Below the pieces are notes generated by a model. The model made no database searches, was not told the origin of the DNA, and saw only the letters and a list, made by a program, of their open reading frames with translations. Shown here piece after piece: positions 56,804 to 64,000 of a stretch of 64,000 nt of DNA; within the stretch, counting starts at the first letter, position 1; every line of letters begins with the position of its first letter. Made by a program: the position numbers and the translations under genes. Origin of the DNA: a bacterium (GTDB lineage: Bacteria; Pseudomonadota; Gammaproteobacteria; Burkholderiales; Burkholderiaceae_C); NCBI GenBank assembly GCA_030824555.1, contig JAVBXK010000022.1, positions 62,001 through 126,000 of the forward strand. Direction: 5' to 3'.

Positions 56804-57025
56804 TCACATGCCCAGCACCCATTGGATGATGTTTTTTGCAACAAAGCCCAACATCCCGAAGGAAAGTACCAGAAAAAGAATGAACGTCCCGAATTTGCCG
56901 GCCTTGGCTTCGCGGGCCAAGTTCAGCACGATGAACAGCATGTACAAAATGAAGGCCGTGACGCCCACGGACAGACCAAACCCGGCAATCTGGGCCTCGT
57001 TGTAGCCAAAAAGGGTGTTTTCCAT
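56804..57025 (-). CDS. Small membrane protein, DUF2788 family
   Basis: 73 residues with two hydrophobic segments (FGLSVGVTAFILYMLFIVLNLA and GTFILFLVLSFGMLGFVAKNIIQ) separated by the REAKAGKFG linker typical of DUF2788. No function is known. ATG 57025 gives MENTLFGYNEAQ. Terminator follows; the DUF2189 gene lies upstream on the same strand with 58 bases between. Confidence 0.85.
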   Translation of the reverse strand: MENTLFGYNEAQIAGFGLSVGVTAFILYMLFIVLNLAREAKAGKFGTFILFLVLSFGMLGFVAKNIIQWVLGM

Positions 57026-57083
57026 GATGTGATTTGCGAAGCACTGCGGCCAATCGAACGCGCCGCCAACTTTCGAGTATCGC

Positions 57084-57839
57084 TTATGCCGCAGCTGTCA
57101 AATCGACGTAAGCATGCCAGCTGGCATGTGCCAGCAACGGCACCACCACCACCAGGCCCAGCAAAGCGGTGGCCATGCCAGCACCCACCAGCACCATGAT
57201 CAGCGTTGCCCACAGCGCCAGGGGCAACGGGTAGGCACCCACCGCACGCCAGCTGGTGAGCACGGCCTCACGCACGCTTGCTTTGGTGTCCAGCAACATC
57301 GGGATGGCCACGACGCTGGAGGCAAACACGGGTGCTGCCAACAAGCCCCCCAGCAGCAACCAAGCCTCGAACAGGCCGATTTGCGGACTCAGCATCACGT
57401 GCCGGATGAAATCGGCGGGGCTGTGGATGGGCACAGGGGCCATGGCTGTGATCAGGGCCGCTGAGGTCATGACCCAACCTGTGCCCGCGAGGTTCAGCAG
57501 CAGCCCAAAGACCACCAAGCGGCCATCGAACGAGCCCCAGAGCCGGAAGACCTCGCGCATGCCCACCGCACCACCGCTGGCACTGTTGCGGCTGATCAGG
57601 TACAGGCCCGATGTCAGGATGGGTGCCACGATCATGAAGCCCGAAAACGCACCCGCCATCAGCCAGAAACGGTCGTGAGCGATCCACACCACCAGCCACC
57701 CGAAAACAGCCAGAGCCAGCCCATGCACCAGGCCCGGCACCGGGTGGCGCATGAAGTCACCCCACCCCCTTTTCAACCAGTTCAATGGTGAAAACAGATC
57801 GATGCGGTCAGTGGACATGATGGATTGCATGGGAGCCAT
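57084..57839 (-). CDS. DUF2189 membrane protein
   Basis: 251 residues with about six membrane segments. The opening NWLKRGWGDFMRHPVPGLVHGLALAVFGWLVVWIAHDRFWLMAGAFSGFMIVAPIL is the DUF2189 core; the function is unknown. Three start codons are possible (57839, 57830, 57818), and none has a good ribosome binding site; the longest within the conserved region is listed. The yejF gene ends 69 bases away on the same strand. Confidence 0.82.
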   Translation of the reverse strand: MAPMQSIMSTDRIDLFSPLNWLKRGWGDFMRHPVPGLVHGLALAVFGWLVVWIAHDRFWLMAGAFSGFMIVAPILTSGLYLISRNSASGGAVGMREVFRLWGSFDGRLVVFGLLLNLAGTGWVMTSAALITAMAPVPIHSPADFIRHVMLSPQIGLFEAWLLLGGLLAAPVFASSVVAIPMLLDTKASVREAVLTSWRAVGAYPLPLALWATLIMVLVGAGMATALLGLVVVVPLLAHASWHAYVDLTAAA

Positions 57840-57908
57840 TTTGATGGAGCTGCGCAGTGTACCGAGAGCAGATGGGCACTTTGTCCGGGTAAACACCGAC
57901 AACACGCG

Positions 57909-59540
57909 TCAGTGTTGCGACGCTGCCACCAGCGTTTGTGTGTAGGGGTGCTGCGGCGCGCCCAGCACCTGTTCCCAGGTGCCCGCTTCTACCACTTGGC
58001 CGTTTTTTAGCACACACACATCGTGCGCCATGGCCCTGATCACATCCATGTCGTGCGTGATAAGAAGGTAGCTCAGGCCCCGCTCTCGCTGCAAGCGCTG
58101 CAGCAGGGTCAGCACCTGCTTTTGCACCGTCACGTCCAGCGCGCTGGTGGGCTCGTCGAGCACGATCACCTCGGGCTCCACCACCAATGCACGGGCAATG
58201 GCAATGCGCTGACGCTGCCCGCCTGAAAACTCATGTGGGTAACGGTTGATCAATTGCCGTGCAGACAGGTTGACCGCATCACCCAGCCCGACGCTGGCCA
58301 GCGCATCCAACACCTTTTGCTGACGTTGTGCCGCCGACAGGCCGGGGGCATGCACCAGCAGCCCTTCGCCCACGATCTGCTCGACCGTCATGCGGGGTGA
58401 CAGAGATGAAAATGGGTCCTGGAACACCACCTGCACATGGCGCCGCTGCTGGCGGTTGGCCTGGGCCTGCTTTGACCACTCCAGTCCTGCCACCTGAACG
58501 CGACCATGAAAGGCCACCAGGTCCAGTGCCGCCAGTGCCAGCGTGGACTTGCCCGACCCCGATTCGCCCACCACGCCCAGCGTGCGCCTGGCGGGCAAAT
58601 CGAAATCCACGCCTTGCAACGCCACGAAACGGCCGCGCTTGAACCAACCCCGCATGCCCGGCAATGGAACGGGGTAATCGACACCCAAGCCGCGTGCGGT
58701 CATCGCCGGCTGGCGGGGGGGGGCAGCAGGTGCCGACAGCGGGTGCGTGTGCACAGTAGCGTCCGTGACTGGGTCGCGTTGTGGTCGGCTGTCCAGCAAC
58801 TTGCGTGTGTAGGGATGTTGGGGGGCGGCAAACACCGCTTCCACAGGGCCCTGCTCTACCAAAACACCTTTTTCCATGACGGCCACCCGGTCGGCAAAAC
58901 GGCGCACCAGTTGCAGGTCGTGCGTGATGAGCAGCACGGCCATGCCGTGTTCGCGTTGTTTCTCTGCCAGCAAATCGAGTATCTGGCCGCGCAACGACAC
59001 ATCCAGCGCAGTGGTGGGCTCGTCAGCCAGCAACACCTTGGGGGATGCGGCCAGCGCCATGGCAATGACCACCCGCTGGCGTTGCCCGCCGCTGAGCTGG
59101 TGCGGGTAAGCCTTCGCCTTTTGCGCGGGCTCAGGCAAGCCAGTGGATGCCAACAAATCAATAGCTATAACCATTGATTCATCAAGCGACAGGGCCTTTT
59201 TTAACGTAATAACCTCGGCAATTTGCTGCCCGATGGTCATCAGCGGGTTGAGCGCTGTCATGGGCTCCTGGAACACCATGGCCACGTCGGCACCACGCAC
59301 GGCGCGCTGGGCATCACCCGTCAAGGCCAGCAGTTCGGTGCCCGCCAGCTTGGCCGAGCCAGAAATGCGCGCACCGGGAATCAGCCCCAGCAAGCTGAGC
59401 GCCGTCAGCGTTTTGCCCGAGCCCGACTCACCCACCAGCGCCAGTTTTTCGCCTGCCGCCAAATGCAGGTTGACACCCTTGACCACCTCGTGGTCACCGA
59501 AGGCGATGCGCAGCCCCTGAATGTCGAGCAACCGGTTCAT
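57909..59540 (-). CDS. yejF: ABC transporter ATPase (two ATP-binding domains), YejF
   Basis: 543 residues. Energises a peptide transporter (YejABEF family, known in E. coli for microcin C uptake). Both nucleotide-binding domains are complete: first GESGSGKT (37-44), LSGGQ (149-153) and LLADEP (170-175); second GVVGESGSGKSTL, FSGGQRQR and VLDEPTSALD. A repeat copy encodes ~ITLKKALSLDESMVIAIDLL (residues ~111-130) between the Q-loop and signature of domain 1, a segment longer than in homologues. ATG 59540 overlaps the yejE stop (ATGA). Confidence 0.93.
   Translation of the reverse strand: MNRLLDIQGLRIAFGDHEVVKGVNLHLAAGEKLALVGESGSGKTLTALSLLGLIPGARISGSAKLAGTELLALTGDAQRAVRGADVAMVFQEPMTALNPLMTIGQQIAEVITLKKALSLDESMVIAIDLLASTGLPEPAQKAKAYPHQLSGGQRQRVVIAMALAASPKVLLADEPTTALDVSLRGQILDLLAEKQREHGMAVLLITHDLQLVRRFADRVAVMEKGVLVEQGPVEAVFAAPQHPYTRKLLDSRPQRDPVTDATVHTHPLSAPAAPPRQPAMTARGLGVDYPVPLPGMRGWFKRGRFVALQGVDFDLPARRTLGVVGESGSGKSTLALAALDLVAFHGRVQVAGLEWSKQAQANRQQRRHVQVVFQDPFSSLSPRMTVEQIVGEGLLVHAPGLSAAQRQQKVLDALASVGLGDAVNLSARQLINRYPHEFSGGQRQRIAIARALVVEPEVIVLDEPTSALDVTVQKQVLTLLQRLQRERGLSYLLITHDMDVIRAMAHDVCVLKNGQVVEAGTWEQVLGAPQHPYTQTLVAASQH
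59150..59213. repeat. AT-rich palindromic repeat, in-frame copy in yejF
   Basis: On the minus strand AAAAAAGGCCCTGTCGCTTG then GTTATAGCTATTGATTTG. It shares CTGTC(G/A)CTT and AGCTATT with the nadE and truB copies. Confidence 0.6.
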
Positions 59541-60742
59541 GCCCCCTCCCCGTCCTGGCTGGCCTTGCGGGGGTCGAGCGCGTCGCGCAGCGCATCGCCC
59601 ATGAAAGTGAGGAGCATCAGGGTGACCACCAGCACGCCGAAGGTGGACAGCGAAATCCACCACGCGTCGATGTTGTTTTTGCCTTGCGACAGCAGTTCGC
59701 CCAAGGACGGCGTACCGGGCGGCACGCCCAGGCCCAGAAAATCGAGGCTGGTCAAGGCCAGGATGGCCGCGCTCATGCGAAACGGCAAAAACGTGACCAC
59801 CGGCGTCAGGCTGTTGGGCAAGATGTGCCGCGTGATGATGTGCCAATGCCCCAGCCCCATGGCCCGGGCCGCGCGCACATAGTCGAGCTGGCGGTTGCGC
59901 AAAAACTCGGCCCGCACGTAGTCTGACAAGCCCATCCACCCGAACAGGCTGAGAAGCGCCAGCAGCAGCCCCAGGCTGGGCTCCAGCACGGCTGAAAAAA
60001 TGATCAGCAGGTACAACTCGGGCATGGAACCCCATATCTCGATGAAGCGCTGAAAAGCCAGATCGGTCTTGCCACCGAAATAGCCCTGTATGGCACCGGT
60101 GATGACCCCCAGCAACACGCCCGTGAACGTGAGCGCCAGTGCGAACAGCACGCTCACGCGAAAGCCGTAAATCAATTGCGCCAGCAGGTCGCGCCCCCGG
60201 TCGTCGGTGCCCAGCCAGTTGTCAGCCGTGGGGGCCGATGGGTTGGGCGATTTGGCAAAGTAGTTCAGCGTTTTGGGGCCGTAGGGATTGGGGGCATACA
60301 GCGCCCAGTTGCCAGGCTCCGCCAGCTTCTGTTGAATGAACGGGTCCAGGTAATCGGTGGGCGTGGGAAAGTCGCCGCCGAAGGTGGTTTCGGGGTAGTC
60401 GTGCCACATGGGCGCGTACCACTGGCCCTGGTAACGCACGGCCAACGGGCGGTCGTTGCTGACCCCTTCGGCCATGAGGCTCAGGCCCACCAGCACGGCA
60501 AAACACAGCAGGCTCCAGTAACCCAGTCGGTTGCGTTTGAAGCGCTGCCAGGCGCGGCGGGAGGGGGATGGCGATGGGGAGGCCGGAGCGGACGTACCAG
60601 CGTCAATGGCAGAAGCACTCACAGCAGTCTCCGCAGCACGGGTTGGGAATGGCGACTGCCCGGACAACTGCGCTGGTGCTGGATGCACGGAATCGGTCGC
60701 CGGTGTGGCGGAGGTTGGTGCGTTGGATGGAGTGGGGTTCAT
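59537..60742 (-). CDS. yejE: ABC transporter permease, YejE
   Basis: 401 residues, inner-membrane permease of the YejABEF peptide transporter. Typical motif DDRGRDLLAQLIYGFRVSVLFAL, then GDALRDALDPR at the end. About six membrane segments. The first ~65 residues are a Pro/Ser/Thr/Ala-rich low-complexity extension before the RRAWQRFKRNRLGYWSLL segment, longer than usual. AAGGGG lies upstream of the ATG; yejB ends 13 bases before. Confidence 0.9.
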   Translation of the reverse strand: MNPTPSNAPTSATPATDSVHPAPAQLSGQSPFPTRAAETAVSASAIDAGTSAPASPSPSPSRRAWQRFKRNRLGYWSLLCFAVLVGLSLMAEGVSNDRPLAVRYQGQWYAPMWHDYPETTFGGDFPTPTDYLDPFIQQKLAEPGNWALYAPNPYGPKTLNYFAKSPNPSAPTADNWLGTDDRGRDLLAQLIYGFRVSVLFALALTFTGVLLGVITGAIQGYFGGKTDLAFQRFIEIWGSMPELYLLIIFSAVLEPSLGLLLALLSLFGWMGLSDYVRAEFLRNRQLDYVRAARAMGLGHWHIITRHILPNSLTPVVTFLPFRMSAAILALTSLDFLGLGVPPGTPSLGELLSQGKNNIDAWWISLSTFGVLVVTLMLLTFMGDALRDALDPRKASQDGEGA

Positions 60743-60755
60743 CGGTGCAGCCCCT

Positions 60756-61799
60756 TCAATCGAACTTCACGCGCGGGTCCACCCACACGTAGCACAGGTC
60801 GCTGATCAGCTTGGTCACCAAGCCAATCAGCGTGAAAAAGTACAGCGTGCCCAGCACCACGGGGTAATCGCGGCGGATGACGCTCTCGTAGCTCAGCAAC
60901 CCCAGGCCGTCGAGCGAAAACAGCGTTTCGATCAGCAGCGACCCCGTGAAAAACGCCCCCACGAACGCCGCCGGGAACCCCGTGACGATGGGGATCAGCG
61001 CGTTGCGGAACACATGCCCGTACAGCACCTGCCGCTCGCTCAGGCCTTTGGCCCGCGCCGTCAGCACATACTGCTTGCGGATTTCTTCGAGAAACGCATT
61101 TTTCGTCAGCATGGCCGTCACGGCAAAGCTGCCCAACACCATGGCCGTGACGGGCATGGCAATGTGCCAGAGGTAGTCGGTGGCCTTGGCCAGCCAGCCC
61201 AGTTCGTCCCAATTGGACGACGTGAGCCCCCGCAGCGGGAACCACTGCAACTGCCCCCCGAACACCACCAACAATGCCACCCCCAGCACAAAACCCGGTA
61301 TCGCGTAACCGGCCAGCACCAGCAGCGTGGTCAGCAAATCGAAGCGCGAGCCCGCGCGCACCGCCTTGGCCACGCCCAGCGGCACGGCCACGCCGTAACT
61401 GATGAAAAACGTCCACAGCCCCAGGCTGATGGAAACGGGGAGTTTTTCGACGATCAGGCTCCACACGTCCTTGTTCTGGAAGAAACTGGTTCCTAAGTCG
61501 AACGTGGCGAACTGCCCCACCATCTGCACGAAACGTTCGGTGGGTGGTTTGTCAAAACCATACAGCGCCTTGATTTGTGCCAGTCGCTTCGGGTCAACGC
61601 CCTGCCCGCCCCGGTAACCCAGGCCACCGCCTTCGGCTGAACCGCCACCACCGCTCAATGCCGCGCTGGCCTTGGCTTCGGCCAGGTACTGCTCCACCGG
61701 CCCGCCTGGCACAAACTGAATGACCACAAAAGTCAGCAACAACACCCCGAACAGGGTGGGGATCATGAGCAACAGGCGTTTGAGGATGTAGGCAAACAT
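60756..61799 (-). CDS. yejB: ABC transporter permease, YejB
   Basis: 347 residues, the partner permease. The N-terminus MFAYILKRLLLMIPTLFGVLLLTFVVIQFVPGGPVEQYLAEAK is the YejB opening. A Gly-rich loop (residues ~48-60, GGGGSAEGGGLGYRGG) precedes KALYGFDKPPTERF. The permease EAA-type loop and six membrane segments follow. It follows yejA by 134 bases containing AT-rich repeats. Confidence 0.92.
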   Translation of the reverse strand: MFAYILKRLLLMIPTLFGVLLLTFVVIQFVPGGPVEQYLAEAKASAALSGGGGSAEGGGLGYRGGQGVDPKRLAQIKALYGFDKPPTERFVQMVGQFATFDLGTSFFQNKDVWSLIVEKLPVSISLGLWTFFISYGVAVPLGVAKAVRAGSRFDLLTTLLVLAGYAIPGFVLGVALLVVFGGQLQWFPLRGLTSSNWDELGWLAKATDYLWHIAMPVTAMVLGSFAVTAMLTKNAFLEEIRKQYVLTARAKGLSERQVLYGHVFRNALIPIVTGFPAAFVGAFFTGSLLIETLFSLDGLGLLSYESVIRRDYPVVLGTLYFFTLIGLVTKLISDLCYVWVDPRVKFD

Positions 61800-61807
61800 G
61801 GGGGCAA

Positions 61808-61912
61808 AAAGATTTTATATATAGCAAACAATGCTTGCCAGTAAAGCGCTAGATTGGTATTTTGTCATAAAAATAATTTTGATAGCAAACTATTGAATAT
61901 TTAAAAGCGGTA
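61808..61912. repeat. Double AT-rich repeat between yejA and yejB
   Basis: Two TAGCAAAC copies (starting about 61818 and 61882), with TGCTTGCCAGTAAAGCGCTA between, in a region far more AT-rich than the neighbouring genes. ATAGCAAACTATT is identical to the 37602-37614 arm. Confidence 0.55.
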
Positions 61913-61933
61913 AATCACTTTTTTACTCATATA

Positions 61934-63811
61934 TCAAGGTGATGTCCTGTGCCACCACGTGTCCATCACCCATGCCTCCGCCCCCTGGGTGTAGGGCGGC
62001 ACCACATCGGGTCGCGCCAGCCGCCAGGCGTTGTAAGCCAGGCGGTGTGTGCCGGCTGACCATTGCGGCACCAGGTAGTGGCTGTGGGCAATCACGCGCT
62101 CCAGCGCCCGGCAGGCGGGCAGCAGCTCGGCCTTGGTTTTGGCCGCCGTCATGGCGGTGATGAGTGCATCCACCGCCGGGCTGGCCACGCCCGCAAAGTT
62201 GCCCGAGTCTTCGGTGTTGGCGGCTTTGCTGCCGAAAAGATCGGCATATTCCTGCCCGGGGTTGTGCGTGCCACCGAACGCCATGCTGGTGATGTCGAAT
62301 TCGAACTTCTGCAATCGCTGCTGGTACAGCGCAAAGTCCACCGGGCGGAACTTCAGCGTGATGCCCAGTTTTTCGAGGTTGCGTATCCAGGGCGTGACCA
62401 CGCGGGCACCGCTTTCGTTGCTGTCCAGGTACTCCAGTTCCATGGCCTGGCCCTGGGCGTTGCGCAGTGCGCCGTCGGCGAAGACCCAGCCCGCATCGGC
62501 CAGCAGTTGCTTGGCTTGCAACAGGTTGCCACGCAGGCTGTGTTCGCCATCGGTACGGGGTGGCAGTGCCATGGGGCCGAACACGGCTGGGGGCACCTGG
62601 CCACGCCAGCGCGACAGCAAGGCCAGTTCGTCTGCCGACGGTTCGCCCGACGCCGCGCAATCGGTGTTGCCGAACAACCCGTTCACGCGCTGGTAGGCGT
62701 TGTAGAACATCTGGCGGTTCATCCACTCGTAGTCCAGCGCCAGGCCCAGCGCCTGGCGCACGCGCACGTCTTTCAACATGGCGCGCCGGGTGTTGAACAC
62801 GTAGCTCTGAAAACCCGTGGGCAGGCGGTGCGCCAGCTCGGCCTTCACCAGCTCGCCGGTGTTGAACTTCTTGCCCGTGACCCGGCGTGCCCAATCGCCC
62901 GCCGAAAAAAAGCGCATCAGGTCGAACTCGCCCGCCTTCAGCGCCTCCAGGCGGGCGGTGTTGTCCTTGTAAATCTTGACCGTGATGCGGTCAAAGTTGC
63001 CCGACCCCACGCGAACAGGCAGCTCGCGCGCCCAGTAAGCGGGGTCACGCACGTAGGTGATGTCTTTGCCAAACCTGACCGGCCCAATGGTGTACGGGCC
63101 GCTGCCAATGGGCGTGTCGGTCACCACCTCGTTGAACGGCTTGGGTTTGCCGTTCTCCATGCCCCACTCGCGGCTGAACACGGGCAGGCTACCTACCGTC
63201 AGCGGCAGTTCGCGGTTGGGCTTTTTGAAGCGGTAGCGCACGGTGCGCTCGGTCAGCACATCCAGACCGGCCACGTCTTCCAGGGCGGTTTTGTAGGCGG
63301 GTGAGGTGTGCGGGCCCATCAGCGTGTCGAAGCTGTGCTTCACATCCAGGGCCAGCACGGGCGAACCGTTGTGGAACCTGGCCTGCGGGCGCAGACGGAA
63401 CGTGGCGCTCAGGCCGTCGGGGGCCACCGTCACGTCTTCGGCCAGCAGGCCGTAGCCGGCAGCGGTTTCATCGAGCGAGCCCACCAGCAGCGAGTCAAAC
63501 ATCAGCCCAGCCAGGTAGGCCGGTGCCGAACCTTTGATGGTGAACGGGTTGTACTTGTCAAACGTGGACGAGCGCACGTTGCTGACCAGGCGCAACTCGC
63601 CGCCCTTGGGGGCCTGTGGGTTGACGTAGTCGAAGTGCGTGAAACCGGCCGGGTACTTCAGGTCGCCCCACAGGGCATAACCGTGTGCCCCCCACGCGGG
63701 CAACGCAACCCACACAGCGCTTGCCAGACTGAGCACCCAACGCCCCCAAGCGGGTCTGGTTGGGCGCGTGACCCCGCTGCTGTTTGAATGCGAAAACCTG
63801 AAACCTTGCAT
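61934..63811 (-). CDS. yejA: ABC transporter substrate-binding protein, YejA
   Basis: 625 residues. Periplasmic binding protein for oligopeptides (SBP_bac_5). A long N-terminal region with a signal peptide (WVLSLASAVWVALPAWGAHG) precedes YALWGDLKYPAGFTHFDYVNPQAPKGGEL, the YejA opening. The mature part has KGSAPAYLAGLMFDSLLVGS and DLMRFFSAGDWARRVTG. ATG 63811 is chosen; the upstream open frame lacks a plausible leader. It is the first gene of the leftward yejABEF set. Confidence 0.92.
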   Translation of the reverse strand: MQGFRFSHSNSSGVTRPTRPAWGRWVLSLASAVWVALPAWGAHGYALWGDLKYPAGFTHFDYVNPQAPKGGELRLVSNVRSSTFDKYNPFTIKGSAPAYLAGLMFDSLLVGSLDETAAGYGLLAEDVTVAPDGLSATFRLRPQARFHNGSPVLALDVKHSFDTLMGPHTSPAYKTALEDVAGLDVLTERTVRYRFKKPNRELPLTVGSLPVFSREWGMENGKPKPFNEVVTDTPIGSGPYTIGPVRFGKDITYVRDPAYWARELPVRVGSGNFDRITVKIYKDNTARLEALKAGEFDLMRFFSAGDWARRVTGKKFNTGELVKAELAHRLPTGFQSYVFNTRRAMLKDVRVRQALGLALDYEWMNRQMFYNAYQRVNGLFGNTDCAASGEPSADELALLSRWRGQVPPAVFGPMALPPRTDGEHSLRGNLLQAKQLLADAGWVFADGALRNAQGQAMELEYLDSNESGARVVTPWIRNLEKLGITLKFRPVDFALYQQRLQKFEFDITSMAFGGTHNPGQEYADLFGSKAANTEDSGNFAGVASPAVDALITAMTAAKTKAELLPACRALERVIAHSHYLVPQWSAGTHRLAYNAWRLARPDVVPPYTQGAEAWVMDTWWHRTSP

Positions 63812-63919
63812 GCGACAATTTTGCCTAGTTTTGACCTCGCATTCTGAGGCACGTTTCGCCAGCCGCATGCACCGTGGGTCAAATGCACTGGCAAGGCACG
63901 CGCGCTCAAACGGCTCAGC

Positions 63920-63983
63920 AAGAAATATGACTGTTTTCAGCCTCTACCTCTTGTCTTCATTCAACAGTTAGCTACATTCAATT
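63920..63983. repeat. Probable AT-rich repeat near the window end
   Basis: AGAAATATGACTGTTTTCAG, then CTTGTCTTCATTCAACAGTT and AGCTACATTCAA. It shares AGCTACATT with the copy after ilvI. No gene was recognised between 63812 and 64000. Confidence 0.35.
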
Positions 63984-64000
63984 CCATATGCTCAGACGAC

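Noticed and set aside
61808-61912. Insertion sequence or mobile element in the yejA-yejB gap
   Set aside because: AT-rich with repeat arms, but too short for a transposase gene and without the longer terminal inverted repeats of a full IS.

Overview
The window looks like chromosome of a betaproteobacterium, most likely Burkholderiales/Comamonadaceae. This is inferred from gene families and order: ilvI-ilvH-ilvC-pssA-leuA, a cys cluster containing a DUF934 gene, rimP-nusA-infB-rbfA-truB-typA, and ratA/rnfH beside smpB and guaB-guaA. GC is high. Genes are densely packed, often with ATGA or TGATG overlaps. I see no rRNA, prophage, transposase, plasmid gene or CRISPR array.

Layout. 1-5.0 kb: end of NAD synthetase, a DapB-like protein, L-asparaginase II, PII protein GlnB, a LOG-family hydrolase, diacylglycerol kinase and an RDD membrane protein. 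5.4-11.8 kb: branched-chain amino acid genes (ilvI, ilvH, ilvC), pssA, and leuA behind an apparent leucine attenuator (leader peptide plus terminator). 11.9-15.6 kb: a penicillin-binding endopeptidase, an IclR regulator, the N-degron transferases bpt and aat, and two tRNA-Asn genes. 15.7-18.1 kb: a TonB-dependent receptor behind a TPP riboswitch, so probably a thiamin-compound receptor rather than a siderophore receptor. 18.1-19.7 kb: a thioredoxin-reductase-like ferredoxin-NADP reductase and a 7Fe ferredoxin. 19.8-26.5 kb: a leftward assimilatory sulfate operon (TauE-type exporter, cysI, DUF934, cysH, cysD, cysN) using the APS-reductase route.

26.6-38.9 kb is mixed: a protein with a degenerate receiver domain, an MnmC with an eroded methyltransferase half, yggX, fpr, dsbB, a GNAT and a short-chain dehydrogenase, a GH5 lipoprotein, LD-carboxypeptidase, a fusion of tRNA adenosine deaminase TadA with a DhlA-like haloalkane dehalogenase, a second TauE-like exporter followed by an 8x hexanucleotide repeat, and a secreted dienelactone-hydrolase-like protein. 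38.9-44.2 kb: guaA, guaB, DUF4124, rnfH, ratA, smpB. 44.3-48.2 kb: a YxFxxD lipoprotein, an ECF sigma/anti-sigma pair, an HIBCH-like hydrolase and a DMT transporter. 48.3-56.6 kb: the translation/transcription operon rimP to typA. 56.8-63.8 kb: two small membrane-protein genes and a yejABEF peptide transporter.

The most unusual genome-level signal is a family of short AT-rich imperfect palindromes (about 35-75 bp, sharing words such as AGCTAT, GCGCTT and TTTGCTA). They occur between genes and also in frame inside genes (nadE, DUF934, the HIBCH homologue, truB, yejF), where they add segments absent from orthologues.
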